A stretch of DNA of 64,000 nt from positions 5,176,001-5,240,000 of the forward strand of contig NZ_JAMCOS010000001.1 in the NCBI RefSeq assembly GCF_028069655.1, written 5' to 3'. The notes beneath the pieces were generated by a model. That model was not told where the DNA came from. It worked only from the letters and a program-made list of their open reading frames with translations, and made no database searches. The stretch comes from Acidovorax sp. NCPPB 4044 (GTDB lineage Bacteria > Pseudomonadota > Gammaproteobacteria > Burkholderiales > Burkholderiaceae_C). The translations under genes and the position numbers were made by a program. Below, piece after piece: positions 7,963 to 16,717 of the stretch (its first letter is position 1; each line of letters opens with the position of its first letter).

Positions 7963-8718
7963 ATGGACGACGCAACCTACACCCGATCCCTGAACCTCTC
8001 TGGCGCCACCAATTTCCGCGACCTGGGTGGCTATGCGGGGCAGGACGGGCGCCGCGTGCGGTGGCGGCGCATCTACCGCTCCGATCACCTGGCCGGGCTC
8101 ACGGCCGAGGATGCGCGGGCCATCGCTGTGCTGGGGCTGAGGCGCGCGGTGGATTTCCGTGGCGCGCACGAGCGGGCCACGCTGCCCTATGAACTGCCCG
8201 GCGTGGCCTACCACGCGCTGTCGATCGAACCCACGGTGGTGCAGCGCGCGAAGGAGATGGCGCTGTCGGGCCATGAGATGACGGCGGCCATCGCGGCCGA
8301 GCTGATGCGGGACACCTACCGCGCGTTCGTGGCGAACAATGCGCCGGAATTCGCGGCGCTGTTCGCGCACCTGCTGGAAAGCGATGTACCGCTCGTGTTC
8401 CATTGCACCGCCGGCAAGGACCGCACGGGCTTTGCTGCCGCGATGATCCTGCTGGCCCTGGGCGTGCCGCGCGACGTGGTGATGCAGGACTACCTGCTCA
8501 CCAACGGCCTCTACCAGCGCCCTGCGCAGCTGCACGGCTCTGCGCCCGACGAAGTGCTCAACGTGCTGTGGCGCGTGCAGGAAGACTTTCTCGAGGCGGC
8601 GCTGCAGGCCGTGGAAAGCGACCATGGCGGCGTGGACCGCTACCTGGAGCAGCGGCTCGGCGTGGGCGCTGCAGAGCGCGAGCGGCTGGCCCAGCTGTAC
8701 CTGCAGCCGCACGGCTGA
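7963..8718 (+). CDS. Tyrosine-protein phosphatase (PTP-like, IphP family)
   Basis: 251-residue phosphatase of the DSP/IphP type. It has the N-terminal signature SGATNFRDLGGY and the catalytic P-loop HCTAGKDRTG (nucleophile Cys followed five residues later by Arg). Expected to remove phosphate from phosphotyrosine or phosphoinositide substrates. No signal peptide is seen, so it is probably cytoplasmic. The ATG at 7963 is preferred over a GTG 9 bp upstream. It ends just before a bidirectional terminator shared with the convergent HU gene. Confidence 0.87.
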   Translation: MDDATYTRSLNLSGATNFRDLGGYAGQDGRRVRWRRIYRSDHLAGLTAEDARAIAVLGLRRAVDFRGAHERATLPYELPGVAYHALSIEPTVVQRAKEMALSGHEMTAAIAAELMRDTYRAFVANNAPEFAALFAHLLESDVPLVFHCTAGKDRTGFAAAMILLALGVPRDVVMQDYLLTNGLYQRPAQLHGSAPDEVLNVLWRVQEDFLEAALQAVESDHGGVDRYLEQRLGVGAAERERLAQLYLQPHG

Positions 8719-8738
8719 TTGCCGGCACTCGCAAAAAA

Positions 8739-8772
8739 GCAAAAAGCCGATGCGGTGGCATCGGCTTTTTGC
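8739..8772. terminator. Bidirectional rho-independent terminator
   Basis: A 15-bp perfect stem (8739-8753 with 8758-8772, core AGCCGATGC/GCATCGGCT) flanked by A and T runs on both sides. It sits between the convergent phosphatase and HU genes. Confidence 0.88.
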
Positions 8773-8820
8773 TTTGCGCCGCGCAGGCCCTGAAGGCCGC
8801 GCGGCGGGGCGTAACGCCTA

Positions 8821-9309
8821 CTACAGCGTGGCGTCCTTGAGCTTCTTCAGCGCGCGGGTCTTGATCTTGACCGATGCGGGCTTGGCGGGGAACCAGCGCT
8901 CCTGGCCCGTGAACGGGTCCTTGCCGAAGCGCTTCTTCTTGGCGGCCACTTGCTGCAGGCCGATCTTCATCAGGCCGGGCAGCGTGAATTCGCCGGAGCC
9001 CTTCTTGTGCACGGAGCCCAGGATCGTCGCTTCCAGCGCGGCCATCACGGCCTTGGCGGCCTTGGGTTCGACACCGGCCTGCTCGGCCAGGTGGGCGACC
9101 AGCGACGTCTTGGTGAAGGTGGTCTTCAGGGGCTTGAGCGCAGCGGGTGCGGCCTTGGCCTTGGGGGCTGCAGCGGCAGCCTTCTTGGCGGGAGCGGCCT
9201 TCTTTGCAGGCGCAGCCTTCTTGGCCGGTGCTGCGGCAGCCTTCTTCACCGCGGGAGCGGCCGCAGCCTTCTTGGCCGGAGCGGCGGCGGTTTTCTTTGC
9301 AGTTGCCAT
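8821..9309 (-). CDS. HU-family DNA-binding protein with histone-H1-like Ala/Lys tail
   Basis: 162 residues. The N-terminal ~60 residues are a low-complexity tail of AAKK/PAKKA repeats like eukaryotic histone H1. The C-terminal ~100 residues are an HU/IHF fold (TKTSLVAHLAEQAG, GEFTLPGLMKI, KKRFGKDPFTG). It should bind and compact DNA in the nucleoid. HU proteins with such tails are known from Burkholderiales and Bordetella (BpH2-type). The repeat tract is prone to length variation. The ATG at 9309 begins the MATAKKTA tail. Confidence 0.9.
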   Translation of the reverse strand: MATAKKTAAAPAKKAAAAPAVKKAAAAPAKKAAPAKKAAPAKKAAAAAPKAKAAPAALKPLKTTFTKTSLVAHLAEQAGVEPKAAKAVMAALEATILGSVHKKGSGEFTLPGLMKIGLQQVAAKKKRFGKDPFTGQERWFPAKPASVKIKTRALKKLKDATL

Positions 9310-9663
9310 GGTGTCGGTTTTCTCGTGTTGAAGTGATGAAAGTCCCAGACGGGCTGGTCGGCGGATTCTAGGGGGTTTGCCGGCCAGCGGCGCGGGCCCT
9401 GCGCGCTTTTGCCGCTGCAGGCGGCATGGATACTGGCATTGCGCCGGCGGAGCCATGCGCACCCGGGCGCGGCGCCCGGGTGCGCAAAGGCCGCGCGGCG
9501 GCCGGGGCGGCTGCGTTGGTATGCACGCGCCAATCGCGTTAAGCTGCGGCCCACCGACCATGCCGCCGCGCGTGGACTGCCCGCGGCCAGAGCGGCGGCC
9601 TGCGGCAAGAGCGCAAACGCGACAGGGCGCACCATGGTGCACCGCACCGAAGGAACAAGGGCC
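9310..9663. other. Intergenic region with a 29-bp palindrome
   Basis: The gap between the divergent HU and phaM genes contains no convincing ORF. Its main feature is a near-perfect palindrome at 9457-9485: a 14-bp arm (core GCGCACCCGGGCGC) repeats inverted around a single base, with no T run after it. Promoters of both genes must lie in this gap, but no clear -35/-10 pair is visible. Confidence 0.5.
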
Positions 9664-10596
9664 ATGAGCAGCAACCAAAGCAACCCCACCCAAGACACGT
9701 CCCCGTTCGGTTTCGGCCGCTTCGTGCCGGGCTTCGATTTCCTGCAGAACCTCGCCAAGGGCGCGTCCGCGGGCATGCCGCAGATGCCTTCGCTCTCTGG
9801 CTGGGTGGCGCCCACGATCAGCGTGGAAGAGCTGGAAAAGCGCATCGAGGAACTCAAGGCCGTGCAGTTCTGGCTGGACCAGAACTCCCGCGCGCTCACC
9901 GCCACCGTGCAGGCGCTCGAGGTGCAGAAGATGACGCTGGCCACGCTGCAGGGCATGAACGTGGCGATGGGCGATCTCGCGAGTGCGTTCACGCCGCGCG
10001 CGGCCGAGGCCTCCGCCGCCGCCGCGCCGCCGGCAGCCTCGCAGGCGTCGCGTCCCGACCCGTTCGCCAGGGCGCGCTCCGCCGCGGCCCCCGAGGCCGC
10101 CGCACCGGCGCCCACGCCGGCGCCCGCGCCTGCGGAGGCGCCCGCCGCCGCCCCCGCTGCCGATGCCGCACCGCCCGCCGCGGCGCCCGGCGTGATCGAT
10201 CCGATGCAGTGGTGGACGGCGCTCACGGGCCAGTTCCAGCAGATCGCGGCGAATGCGATGAGCGATGCCTCCAAGCTGCCCGCGGTGAACGCGACGCAGG
10301 GCCTGGCGGCCGAGGCCCTCAAGTCCGCGACCGACATCGCCACGCAGCTCGCGGCGCAAGGCATGCAGGGAATGCAAGGCATGCAGAAGGCCGCACGCAA
10401 GGCTTCGGCAGGCGCCGCGGGTGCCGGCGGCGGCGATGCGCCGGCCGGCAAGGCGGCCGCACGGCCTGCCGCCAGGCGGCCTGCGTCCGGCAGCGCTGCC
10501 GCGCCCGAGGCCGACGCTGCCGGCAAGCGCACGGCGGCCGGCAAGGCGCCCGCCACCGCGCGCCGCGCGGCCGCCGCTCCCCGAAACCGCAAGTGA
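9664..10596 (+). CDS. phaM: PhaM-family polyhydroxyalkanoate granule protein
   Basis: 310 residues. The N-terminal motif FGFGRFVPGFDFLQNLAKGAS and the helical region ISVEELEKRIEELKAVQFWLDQN are hallmarks of PhaM, which links PHB granules to the nucleoid and activates PHB synthase. A long Ala/Pro-rich linker (about residues 110-180) precedes a second helical segment. The C-terminus is an Ala/Lys/Arg-rich basic tail (about residues 245-310) suited to DNA binding. The FIST gene follows 46 bp downstream on the same strand, possibly in one transcript. Confidence 0.85.
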   Translation: MSSNQSNPTQDTSPFGFGRFVPGFDFLQNLAKGASAGMPQMPSLSGWVAPTISVEELEKRIEELKAVQFWLDQNSRALTATVQALEVQKMTLATLQGMNVAMGDLASAFTPRAAEASAAAAPPAASQASRPDPFARARSAAAPEAAAPAPTPAPAPAEAPAAAPAADAAPPAAAPGVIDPMQWWTALTGQFQQIAANAMSDASKLPAVNATQGLAAEALKSATDIATQLAAQGMQGMQGMQKAARKASAGAAGAGGGDAPAGKAAARPAARRPASGSAAAPEADAAGKRTAAGKAPATARRAAAAPRNRK

Positions 10597-10642
10597 GGCG
10601 CCCTGCGGCCTCCGGCTCCCCGGCTTTCCAGCCCGTCCGACC

Positions 10643-11965
10643 ATGAAGCTTTTTCCGAACGGCCACGCCACCCATCCGCAATGGCGCATGGCCGCCGCGC
10701 TGGTGCTCGCGCAGCTGCGTGCGCAGATGGCGTTGCCGCACTATGCGAACGCGCCCACGCTGGGCCTGCTCTACATCACCGACCACTATGCGGACGAGGC
10801 CGAGGGCCTGCTCGACTTTCTCTCTGCCGAGCTGCCCGAGGTCACCGACTGGAGCGGTACCGTGGGCGTGGGCGTGGCGGCCAACAACGCCGAGTATTTC
10901 GATGAGCCGGCGCTCTCGGTGATGCTGCTGGACCTGCCCGCGGACCAGTACCGCGTGTTCTCGGGCGTGGCCCCGCTCACGCGCGGCGGCGCGGCGGGCG
11001 GGGGCAGCGGCTTCGTGCCGCACACCGCGCTGGTGCACGTCGATGGCGACACGCCGGACCTCGCCGAGCTGATCGCCGAGATGTCGGACCGCACGGTGTC
11101 GGGCTACCTCTTCGGCGGCATTGCGGCGAGCCGCTCGCGCAGCGTGCAGTTCGCGGTGGGCGGCAACGGCAACATCGCGGGGCAGGGCGCGGCACGCGGC
11201 GTGTTCGGCGGGGGGCTCTCGGGCGTGGCGTTCGGTCGCGGCGTGGGGCTGCTGTCCCGCGTCACGCAGGGCTGCCAGCCGGTGGGGCCGTTCGCGCAGA
11301 TCACGGGCGCGCAGGACAACGTGGTGCTGGAACTCGATGGCGAGCCCGCGCTCGATGTGCTCCTGCGCACGCTGGGCGTGACGCTCGACGGCGATCCGCA
11401 GCCGGCGCTGCGGGCCCTGCGCGCGACGCTCGCGGGGCTGGTGGATGCCGGCGCGCAGCCCATGGGCCGCACGGGACACTTCGGCACCGACGTGCGGGTC
11501 CGCCACCTGGTGGGGCTCGATCCGATGCGCCAGGGCGTGGCGCTGGCCGACAAGGTGGAAGAGGGCATGCGGCTCGCGTTCTGCCAGCGCAATGTGGCCG
11601 CCGCGCGGGCCGACCTGATGCGCATCTGCGCGGAGATCCGCGAGGAACTCGCGCCCGAGGCGCAGGAGCCCGTGGCGCCGCCGCCGGTGGCCGGCGGCGA
11701 GCGCGCGGCGCTCATGCAGGCGTTGGCGCATGCCACCGACGGCATGCCCGAGCGCACCATCGTCGGCGCCATCTACGTGAGCTGCTCGGGCCGCGGCGGC
11801 CCGCATTTCGGAGGGCCGAGCGCCGAGCTGCAGATCGTGCGCCACGCGCTGGGCGACGTGCCGCTGGTGGGCTTCTTCGCCGGGGGCGAGATCGCCCACC
11901 ACCACCTCTACGGCTACACCGGCGTGCTCACGGTGTTCACCTGCGAGGGGTTCGGCGAGGCTTGA
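10643..11965 (+). CDS. FIST-domain signal transduction protein
   Basis: 440-residue protein with the N-terminal FIST domain (LGLLYITDHYADEAEGLL, then GTVGVGVAANNAEYFDEPALSV) and a FIST C-terminal domain ending VPLVGFFAGGEIAHHHLYGYTGVLTVFT. FIST domains are thought to be small-molecule sensors. No membrane segment or output domain is present, so this is a stand-alone cytoplasmic protein. Its partner is unknown; phaM lies immediately upstream. Confident as to family, not role. Confidence 0.85.
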   Translation: MKLFPNGHATHPQWRMAAALVLAQLRAQMALPHYANAPTLGLLYITDHYADEAEGLLDFLSAELPEVTDWSGTVGVGVAANNAEYFDEPALSVMLLDLPADQYRVFSGVAPLTRGGAAGGGSGFVPHTALVHVDGDTPDLAELIAEMSDRTVSGYLFGGIAASRSRSVQFAVGGNGNIAGQGAARGVFGGGLSGVAFGRGVGLLSRVTQGCQPVGPFAQITGAQDNVVLELDGEPALDVLLRTLGVTLDGDPQPALRALRATLAGLVDAGAQPMGRTGHFGTDVRVRHLVGLDPMRQGVALADKVEEGMRLAFCQRNVAAARADLMRICAEIREELAPEAQEPVAPPPVAGGERAALMQALAHATDGMPERTIVGAIYVSCSGRGGPHFGGPSAELQIVRHALGDVPLVGFFAGGEIAHHHLYGYTGVLTVFTCEGFGEA

Positions 11966-12010
11966 GGGCTGCCGCGGCCCCTGGGGCGACGGTTTGAAGC
12001 CTTTTATGCT

Positions 12011-12060
12011 CCATGCCGCCGGGTTCATTGAATAGTTTGCTATAAAAATAATAGCAAACC
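12011..12060 (+). repeat. Dispersed hairpin repeat, copy 1
   Basis: A CCATGCCGCC block, then TTCATTGAATAG, then a perfect 9-bp stem GTTTGCTAT (12035-12043) / ATAGCAAAC (12051-12059). It lies between the convergent FIST and dadA genes and may act as a terminator. Confidence 0.85.
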
Positions 12061-12070
12061 GTATCAGGTG

Positions 12071-13372
12071 TCAGGCCAGCGCCGGCGCCGCGGCGGTGCC
12101 GCGCGGCATGCCCGTGAAGGCGAAGTCCACCTCGGGCGCGATCCCGCTCACGATGTGCGCGATCGCGCGGCCGGAGCCGCAGGCATGCGTCCAGCCGAGT
12201 GTGCCGTGCCCGGTGTTGAGGAACAGGTTGGGCAGCTTCGTCTTGCCGATCAGCGGCACGTTGCTCGGCGTCGCGGGGCGCAGGCCGGTCCAGAACTGCG
12301 CCTGCGACGTGTCGCCCGCGCCCGGAAAGAGCTGCTCCACGCGCCGCACGATGGCTTCGCAGCGCACGCGGTTCAAATCGCGCGTCCAGCCGCCCAGCTC
12401 GGCCGTGCCGGCGATGCGCAGCACGTCGCGCGAGGCATCGGTGTAGCGCGAGAACACGAGCTTGTACTCATCGTCGGTCAGGCTCGCCCCGTACGCCGCC
12501 TGCGGGTCGCGCACGGGCAGCGTGACCGAGTAGCCCTTGGCCGGGTAGATGGGCAGGCGCAGGCCCAGCGGTTCGGCCAGCAGTGCGCTGAAGGAGCCCA
12601 TGGCCAGCACGTAGGCGTCGCCCTGCACGCGCTCGAAGCGGCCTTGTTCGTCGGTCATCTCGACGTGGTCGATCCGGCCGCCGGCCGTGCGCAGCGCGGT
12701 GATGTGGCAGCCGAAGCGGAACTGCACGCCGGCCTGCGCGGCCCGCTGCGCCAGCGCGCGCGTGAAGGCGTGGGCATCGCCGGATTCGTCGGCGGCGGTA
12801 TAGGTGGCGCCGGCCAGTTGCGGGCGGATGTGGGCCAGCGCGGGCTCCAGGCGCACGGCCTCGTCGGCGCTCACCACGCGGCGCTCGCAGCCGAGCTGGC
12901 GCATCTGCTCGGCCGGCGCGAGCGCGGCGTCGAACTCGCGGGCGTCGGTGTAGAAGTGCAGGATGCCCTGCGTGCGCTGCGCGTACTCCAGCCCCAGGTC
13001 GCGGCGCAGTTGCTGCAGCGTGTCGCGGCTGTAGGTGCCCAGCCGCACGATCTGCGCGATGTTGTGGCGCGTGCGCGCGGGCGTGCATTCGCGCAGGAAG
13101 GACAGGCCCCAGAGCCACTGGCGCGGATCGGCGCGCAGCCGGAAGAGCAGGGGCGCATCTTCCCGGCCGAGCCATTTCAGCACCTTGAGCGGCGCGCCGG
13201 GGTTGGCCCAGGGCTCGGCATGGCTCACGGAGATCTGCCCGCCGTTGGCGAAGCTGGTCTCGGCGCCGGGCACGGCCTGGCGGTCGATGACGGTCACTTC
13301 GTGGCCGAGCTGCTGGAGGAAATAAGCGGAGGTGGTGCCGAGCAGGCCGGCTCCGAGGATGGTCACGCGCAT
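12071..13372 (-). CDS. dadA: D-amino-acid dehydrogenase small subunit-type flavoenzyme
   Basis: 433-residue FAD-dependent oxidoreductase. The N-terminal Rossmann motif is GAGLLGTTSAYFLQQLGHEV followed by the ribose-binding acidic residue. The DadA-type region YPAKGYSVTLPV and the C-terminal LFLNTGHGTLGWTHACGSG flavin-binding motif are present. It oxidatively deaminates D-amino acids (classically D-alanine) and donates electrons to the respiratory chain. A tandem glycine riboswitch lies in its 5' leader, so glycine or a glycine-derived pathway probably controls it; glycine may itself be a substrate (inference). Length is normal. Confidence 0.92.
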   Translation of the reverse strand: MRVTILGAGLLGTTSAYFLQQLGHEVTVIDRQAVPGAETSFANGGQISVSHAEPWANPGAPLKVLKWLGREDAPLLFRLRADPRQWLWGLSFLRECTPARTRHNIAQIVRLGTYSRDTLQQLRRDLGLEYAQRTQGILHFYTDAREFDAALAPAEQMRQLGCERRVVSADEAVRLEPALAHIRPQLAGATYTAADESGDAHAFTRALAQRAAQAGVQFRFGCHITALRTAGGRIDHVEMTDEQGRFERVQGDAYVLAMGSFSALLAEPLGLRLPIYPAKGYSVTLPVRDPQAAYGASLTDDEYKLVFSRYTDASRDVLRIAGTAELGGWTRDLNRVRCEAIVRRVEQLFPGAGDTSQAQFWTGLRPATPSNVPLIGKTKLPNLFLNTGHGTLGWTHACGSGRAIAHIVSGIAPEVDFAFTGMPRGTAAAPALA

Positions 13373-13539
13373 GGTGTCACAAGCCTTTCCATGCAGGCAT
13401 GCCCCGACGCAATCGCTGCGCGGCTCCGCGCAGAGTGCTCTCGTCGATGGCCCGCCCGCAACGGGGGGGCCAGGTCAGCGGTGCCGGTGGCTATGGTCTT
13501 GCGATAGCGAACAGCCGGCGGCCGCAAAGCCTGGCTGCC

Positions 13540-13728
13540 GCTCCCCCTGTCCTTGGTACCTGAGAGATTCACCCCGTGCGACCGCCGCGCGGGGTTTGCT
13601 CCTTCGGTGCGCCACGTGGCGTGGCGGCTCTCCAGACGGCTGTGTGGTGGTGCAGTACGGGACCTGAGCGTGTATGGGAGTTTGCGCCTTCGGTGGAGCG
13701 GACGGGCCGCTCGCTCTCCTGCGGGGGC
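13540..13728 (-). ncRNA. Tandem glycine riboswitch upstream of dadA
   Basis: On the minus strand two aptamer-like units follow each other. The first (about 13645-13725) has GGAGAG, then CCGAAGGCGCAA, then GCTCAGGTCC. The second (about 13540-13637) has GGAGAG, CCGAAGGAGCAA, TCTCAGGTACC and the closing GGACAG. These are the conserved glycine-aptamer elements. About 165 nt separate it from the dadA start, leaving room for an expression platform. Glycine riboswitches usually activate glycine catabolism or efflux genes. Confidence 0.85.
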
Positions 13729-13729
13729 C

Positions 13730-13735
13730 ATTCTA
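13730..13735 (-). promoter_or_regulatory. Candidate -10 box for the dadA riboswitch transcript
   Basis: Read on the minus strand this is TAGAAT, placed just upstream of the first aptamer. No good -35 box is seen at the right spacing. Confidence 0.35.
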
Positions 13736-13767
13736 GAACCCGCTGCCCAGGTCCCAGGTTTTTGGCC

Positions 13768-14994
13768 TCACGCGGCCGCGGGGTACACCGCTTCGCCCAG
13801 GTTCAGCATGAGCCGGTTGGCCCACGCGAAGAGCGCGGCCGCATGCAGGGCGTCGAGGATTTCAAGATCCGAGAGGCCCGCGGCGCGCAGCGGTGCGAGG
13901 TGCTGCGGCCCGAATGCGCCGGGCGTGCGCGTGAGTGCGGCGCTGGCCTGCACGATGGCGCGCTCGCGGGCGTTCGTGCCGGCGGTGTCGGGGTCTTCGA
14001 AGATCTGCGCCATCACGTCGTTGCGCTTGGCGAGCTGCTCGAAGCGCTGGGCGTGCACCGAGGCGCAGTACACGCAGCCGTTCACGCGCGATACGACGGT
14101 GCTGGCCACTTCGCGCTCGGCGCGTGCCAGGCCGCCGGGCGCGTACATGATGGCGTTGAACGCCTGCGAGCGCTCCGACAGCACGCGCGGCTGGTGCGCC
14201 AGCAGCAGGTAGAAATCGGACGTGCGGGCCTTGGGGTGGCTCAGGTCGAGCACGGCCTGCTGCTCTTCGGTCGCCTGCTGCGGATCGACCACGGGCAGCC
14301 AGGCCTTCCAGTCCAGCGTCTCGCTCGTGTAGCCCGCCAGGCGCAGGGGCTGGCCGGGCGGCGGGAGGTTGGCGGGGTGCACGAAGGGTGCTTCCGGCGC
14401 GGCCGGGCTGGCAGGGGCCGAGGCGTCCGGCGCGGGCAGGGCATCGAGCGCGGCCACGCCGGCCGCCACGCGCAGCTGGTAGGTCACGAAGCCCACGAGC
14501 TGGGCGATGAGCACCGCGTCCGGCGTGGAGAGGCCGGCCTGTGGAAGTGCGAGCAGCGCATTGCGGTCGCTGCGCGCGGGCTCCAGCGCCAGCGTGCGCG
14601 CGAAGCGCACGGCCGCCTGCAGCCGCGCGCTGGCGCCGCCGAATCCGGCGATGCCGGCGGTATCCGGTGCGGCGCCCGTGTCGTCCGCCAGGGCGCGCAG
14701 CGCCGGTGCGACCGGCGAGCCCGCCGCTTCCAGGCGTGCGCGGTAGTGCGCGGCCAGTGCCGGCACGCCGCTCACGCGCACCACGTCCTGCGCGATGGCC
14801 AGCCGCTCGGCGGGCGTGAAGGCGCCGGGCAGCACCCCGGAGAAAAGCGCGTCCTCGCAGGCCTGCGTGGCCGTGGCGACCTTGTCGCGCTGGTGGCGCA
14901 CCGTGTGCGCGGAGCGGCCGGGCACGAGTCCCGCAACGTGGTCGATGGTGTCGCTGGCGGGGGCGGCTGCGGTGGCGGGTGGCTGGGTGGTCAT
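13768..14994 (-). CDS. CMD-domain alkylhydroperoxidase-like protein (two-domain)
   Basis: 408-residue protein with two carboxymuconolactone-decarboxylase/AhpD-like halves. The N-terminal half (about 1-190) lacks an obvious redox pair. The C-terminal half carries VNGCVYCASVHAQRF, a CxxC-x3-H redox centre typical of AhpD-like peroxidases and peroxidase-related enzymes. An Ala/Pro-rich linker joins them. It lies downstream of a flavin monooxygenase and a TctC binding protein on the same strand, suggesting uptake and oxidation of an organic substrate with peroxide protection (inference). The ATG at 14994 starts the conserved domain. Confidence 0.8.
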   Translation of the reverse strand: MTTQPPATAAAPASDTIDHVAGLVPGRSAHTVRHQRDKVATATQACEDALFSGVLPGAFTPAERLAIAQDVVRVSGVPALAAHYRARLEAAGSPVAPALRALADDTGAAPDTAGIAGFGGASARLQAAVRFARTLALEPARSDRNALLALPQAGLSTPDAVLIAQLVGFVTYQLRVAAGVAALDALPAPDASAPASPAAPEAPFVHPANLPPPGQPLRLAGYTSETLDWKAWLPVVDPQQATEEQQAVLDLSHPKARTSDFYLLLAHQPRVLSERSQAFNAIMYAPGGLARAEREVASTVVSRVNGCVYCASVHAQRFEQLAKRNDVMAQIFEDPDTAGTNARERAIVQASAALTRTPGAFGPQHLAPLRAAGLSDLEILDALHAAALFAWANRLMLNLGEAVYPAAA

Positions 14995-15050
14995 GGCGGG
15001 ATAGCTCCGTTGAAGGGCGGGATGGGCCGTTGGGCGGGCCGCTGCGGGTC

Positions 15051-16517
15051 TCAGGGGCCGACGGTGCGCTGCGCGGTGTCGGCGGGCGTCCATTCGTCGC
15101 CCAGCAGTTCGGGCTCGGCATAGGCCTGCAGCGCGGCGAAGTGGTGCTCCACGTCCTCGCGGTACAGCAGGCCCGCCAGGCCGCCGGCCAGGCGCCGCGC
15201 GCCGTCGCTGATGGCCGGGATGTCGCCCGAGATGGTGCCGTGCGAGAGCGCGGCGGGGTAGCAGAAGCAGTGGATGCGGTCCAGGCCCGGGCAGGCGCCG
15301 GGGGGCGTCTCCTGGAACTCGAACAGCGGGCCGAGGTCCGGCGAATCGCGCAGCTCGGGGTCTTCCTCGCCGCGCGGCGGGGTGTAGCGCTCGCCCCAGG
15401 TGCGCACGTGCGGCGCGATGGCGGCGAACTCGGGCTTCTGCTGCCAGTCGATGGCGAAGCCCGTGGACAGGATCAGGAAGTCGATGGCGAAGGTGCCGCG
15501 CGCGGTGGCCACCTGCAGGCCGTCCGGTGTGTCGCGCACCCGCTGCACGGCGCAGCCGAAGTGGAAGAAGGCATTCGGGTGGCGCGACACGCGCAGCGTG
15601 CTGCCGTGCGGGGGCGGCACCTGCTGCGCGCCGATGTAGTGGCGCAGCCGCCATTTCCACTCGTCGGGCAGCAGGGAGTGGCCCTGCACGAGGCCGGGCA
15701 CGCCCGAGCCCTTGGACTTGTTGATGCGCGGCAGCTCGGTGCGCCGCGCGATCAGGTCCACGCTGGCCGCGCCGGCTTCGAGCGCGGTGCCGGCACTGTC
15801 CATGGCCGAGGAGCCCATGCCGATCACGCCCACGCGCAGGCCGCGCAGCGTGGCGTAGTCGAGCACGTCGGACGAATGCGCCCAGCGCGTGCGCGGCACG
15901 CCCTCCATGAAGGCGGGGATGAGCGGGCCGCCCAGTCCGTCGCGGCCGGTGGCAAGGACCACGCGGCGCGCATGCCAGGTGGCGGGTGCCGCGCCGCCTA
16001 CGGCCACGTCCACCTCGACCAGGCCATCGGCCCGCGGCCGCAGCGCGGTCACCGCGTGGCCGTTGCGCACGTCGGCCTGCGTCACGCGGCGGTACCAGCG
16101 CAGGTAATCCATCCACTGCAGGCGCGGGATCTTGTCGAGCGCGGCCCAGGCGTCGGCGCCCCACTGGGCCTCGAACCATGCGCGGAAGGTGAGCGAGGGC
16201 ACGCCCAGCGCGGGGCCCGTCAGCTCCTTGGGCGAGCGCAGCGTCTCCATGCGCGCCGTGGTGGCCCAGGGGCCTTCGCGGTCGGCCGGCGCGCGGTCCA
16301 GCAGCACGGCGGCGATGCCCTGCTGCGCGAGCGCCATGCTGGCGGCGAGCCCCGCCTGCCCGGCGCCGACGATGAGCACGTCGACGACCGGCCGGCCGGC
16401 GTGCGTGCGCTGCGGCATCCAGGGCTTTGCGCGCCAGTTGAGGGTCAGCAGATCGTGCTGCAGCCGTTGTTCGAGGGCGGCCAGCCCGGCCGCGCCCAGA
16501 GGGGAAGAGAGTGCCAT
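15051..16517 (-). CDS. FAD/NAD(P)-dependent flavin monooxygenase-like oxidoreductase
   Basis: 488-residue flavoprotein with an N-terminal FAD-binding GAGQAGLAASMALAQQG motif and a second Rossmann motif GVIGMGSSAMDSAG for NADPH. Between and after them it has the ATGRDG and LSTGFAIDW motifs seen in FMO/Baeyer-Villiger-like enzymes. It probably hydroxylates or oxygenates a small organic compound; the substrate is unknown. It sits between a TctC-type binding protein gene upstream and the CMD protein gene downstream, in one transcription direction. The ATG at 16517 was chosen because the frame further upstream runs into the repeat-like leader. Confidence 0.82.
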   Translation of the reverse strand: MALSSPLGAAGLAALEQRLQHDLLTLNWRAKPWMPQRTHAGRPVVDVLIVGAGQAGLAASMALAQQGIAAVLLDRAPADREGPWATTARMETLRSPKELTGPALGVPSLTFRAWFEAQWGADAWAALDKIPRLQWMDYLRWYRRVTQADVRNGHAVTALRPRADGLVEVDVAVGGAAPATWHARRVVLATGRDGLGGPLIPAFMEGVPRTRWAHSSDVLDYATLRGLRVGVIGMGSSAMDSAGTALEAGAASVDLIARRTELPRINKSKGSGVPGLVQGHSLLPDEWKWRLRHYIGAQQVPPPHGSTLRVSRHPNAFFHFGCAVQRVRDTPDGLQVATARGTFAIDFLILSTGFAIDWQQKPEFAAIAPHVRTWGERYTPPRGEEDPELRDSPDLGPLFEFQETPPGACPGLDRIHCFCYPAALSHGTISGDIPAISDGARRLAGGLAGLLYREDVEHHFAALQAYAEPELLGDEWTPADTAQRTVGP

Positions 16518-16649
16518 GAAGAGATCGGTGCAGTAAGAGGTGCCATGGATGCAAGGGCAGGCGCTTTGCTCACGGCGTATGAAACTGGCGAGGCCCCAGG
16601 CCAGCAACCCCCGCGGAACTGGCTCCGCCAGGCCGCAGGGGGTGCCCCC

Positions 16650-16714
16650 CTTCCCGCGGTGCGCAGCGCCGCGAGAGAAGGGGGGAGCGGCAAAGCCGCT
16701 CAGGGGGTTGCCCC
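16650..16714 (-). repeat. GC-rich double-hairpin repeat, copy A
   Basis: Read on the minus strand it begins GGGGCAACCCCCTGAG, followed by a hairpin GAGCGGC-TTT-GCCGCTC and a second hairpin CTCTCGCGGCGC-TGC-GCACCGCGGGAAG. It is homologous to 48778-48843 with compensating changes in the stems. It lies just after the stop of the TctC gene. Confidence 0.7.
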
Positions 16715-16717
16715 TAG

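Noticed and set aside
8827..9300. Possible CRISPR-like or tandem DNA repeat in the HU gene
   Set aside because: The repetition is in codons for Ala/Lys/Pro of the H1-like tail; there are no spacers.
13363..13731. Minus-strand ORF of 122 codons over the riboswitch
   Set aside because: The conserved glycine-aptamer motifs explain this sequence; the ORF has no family and lies in the dadA leader.
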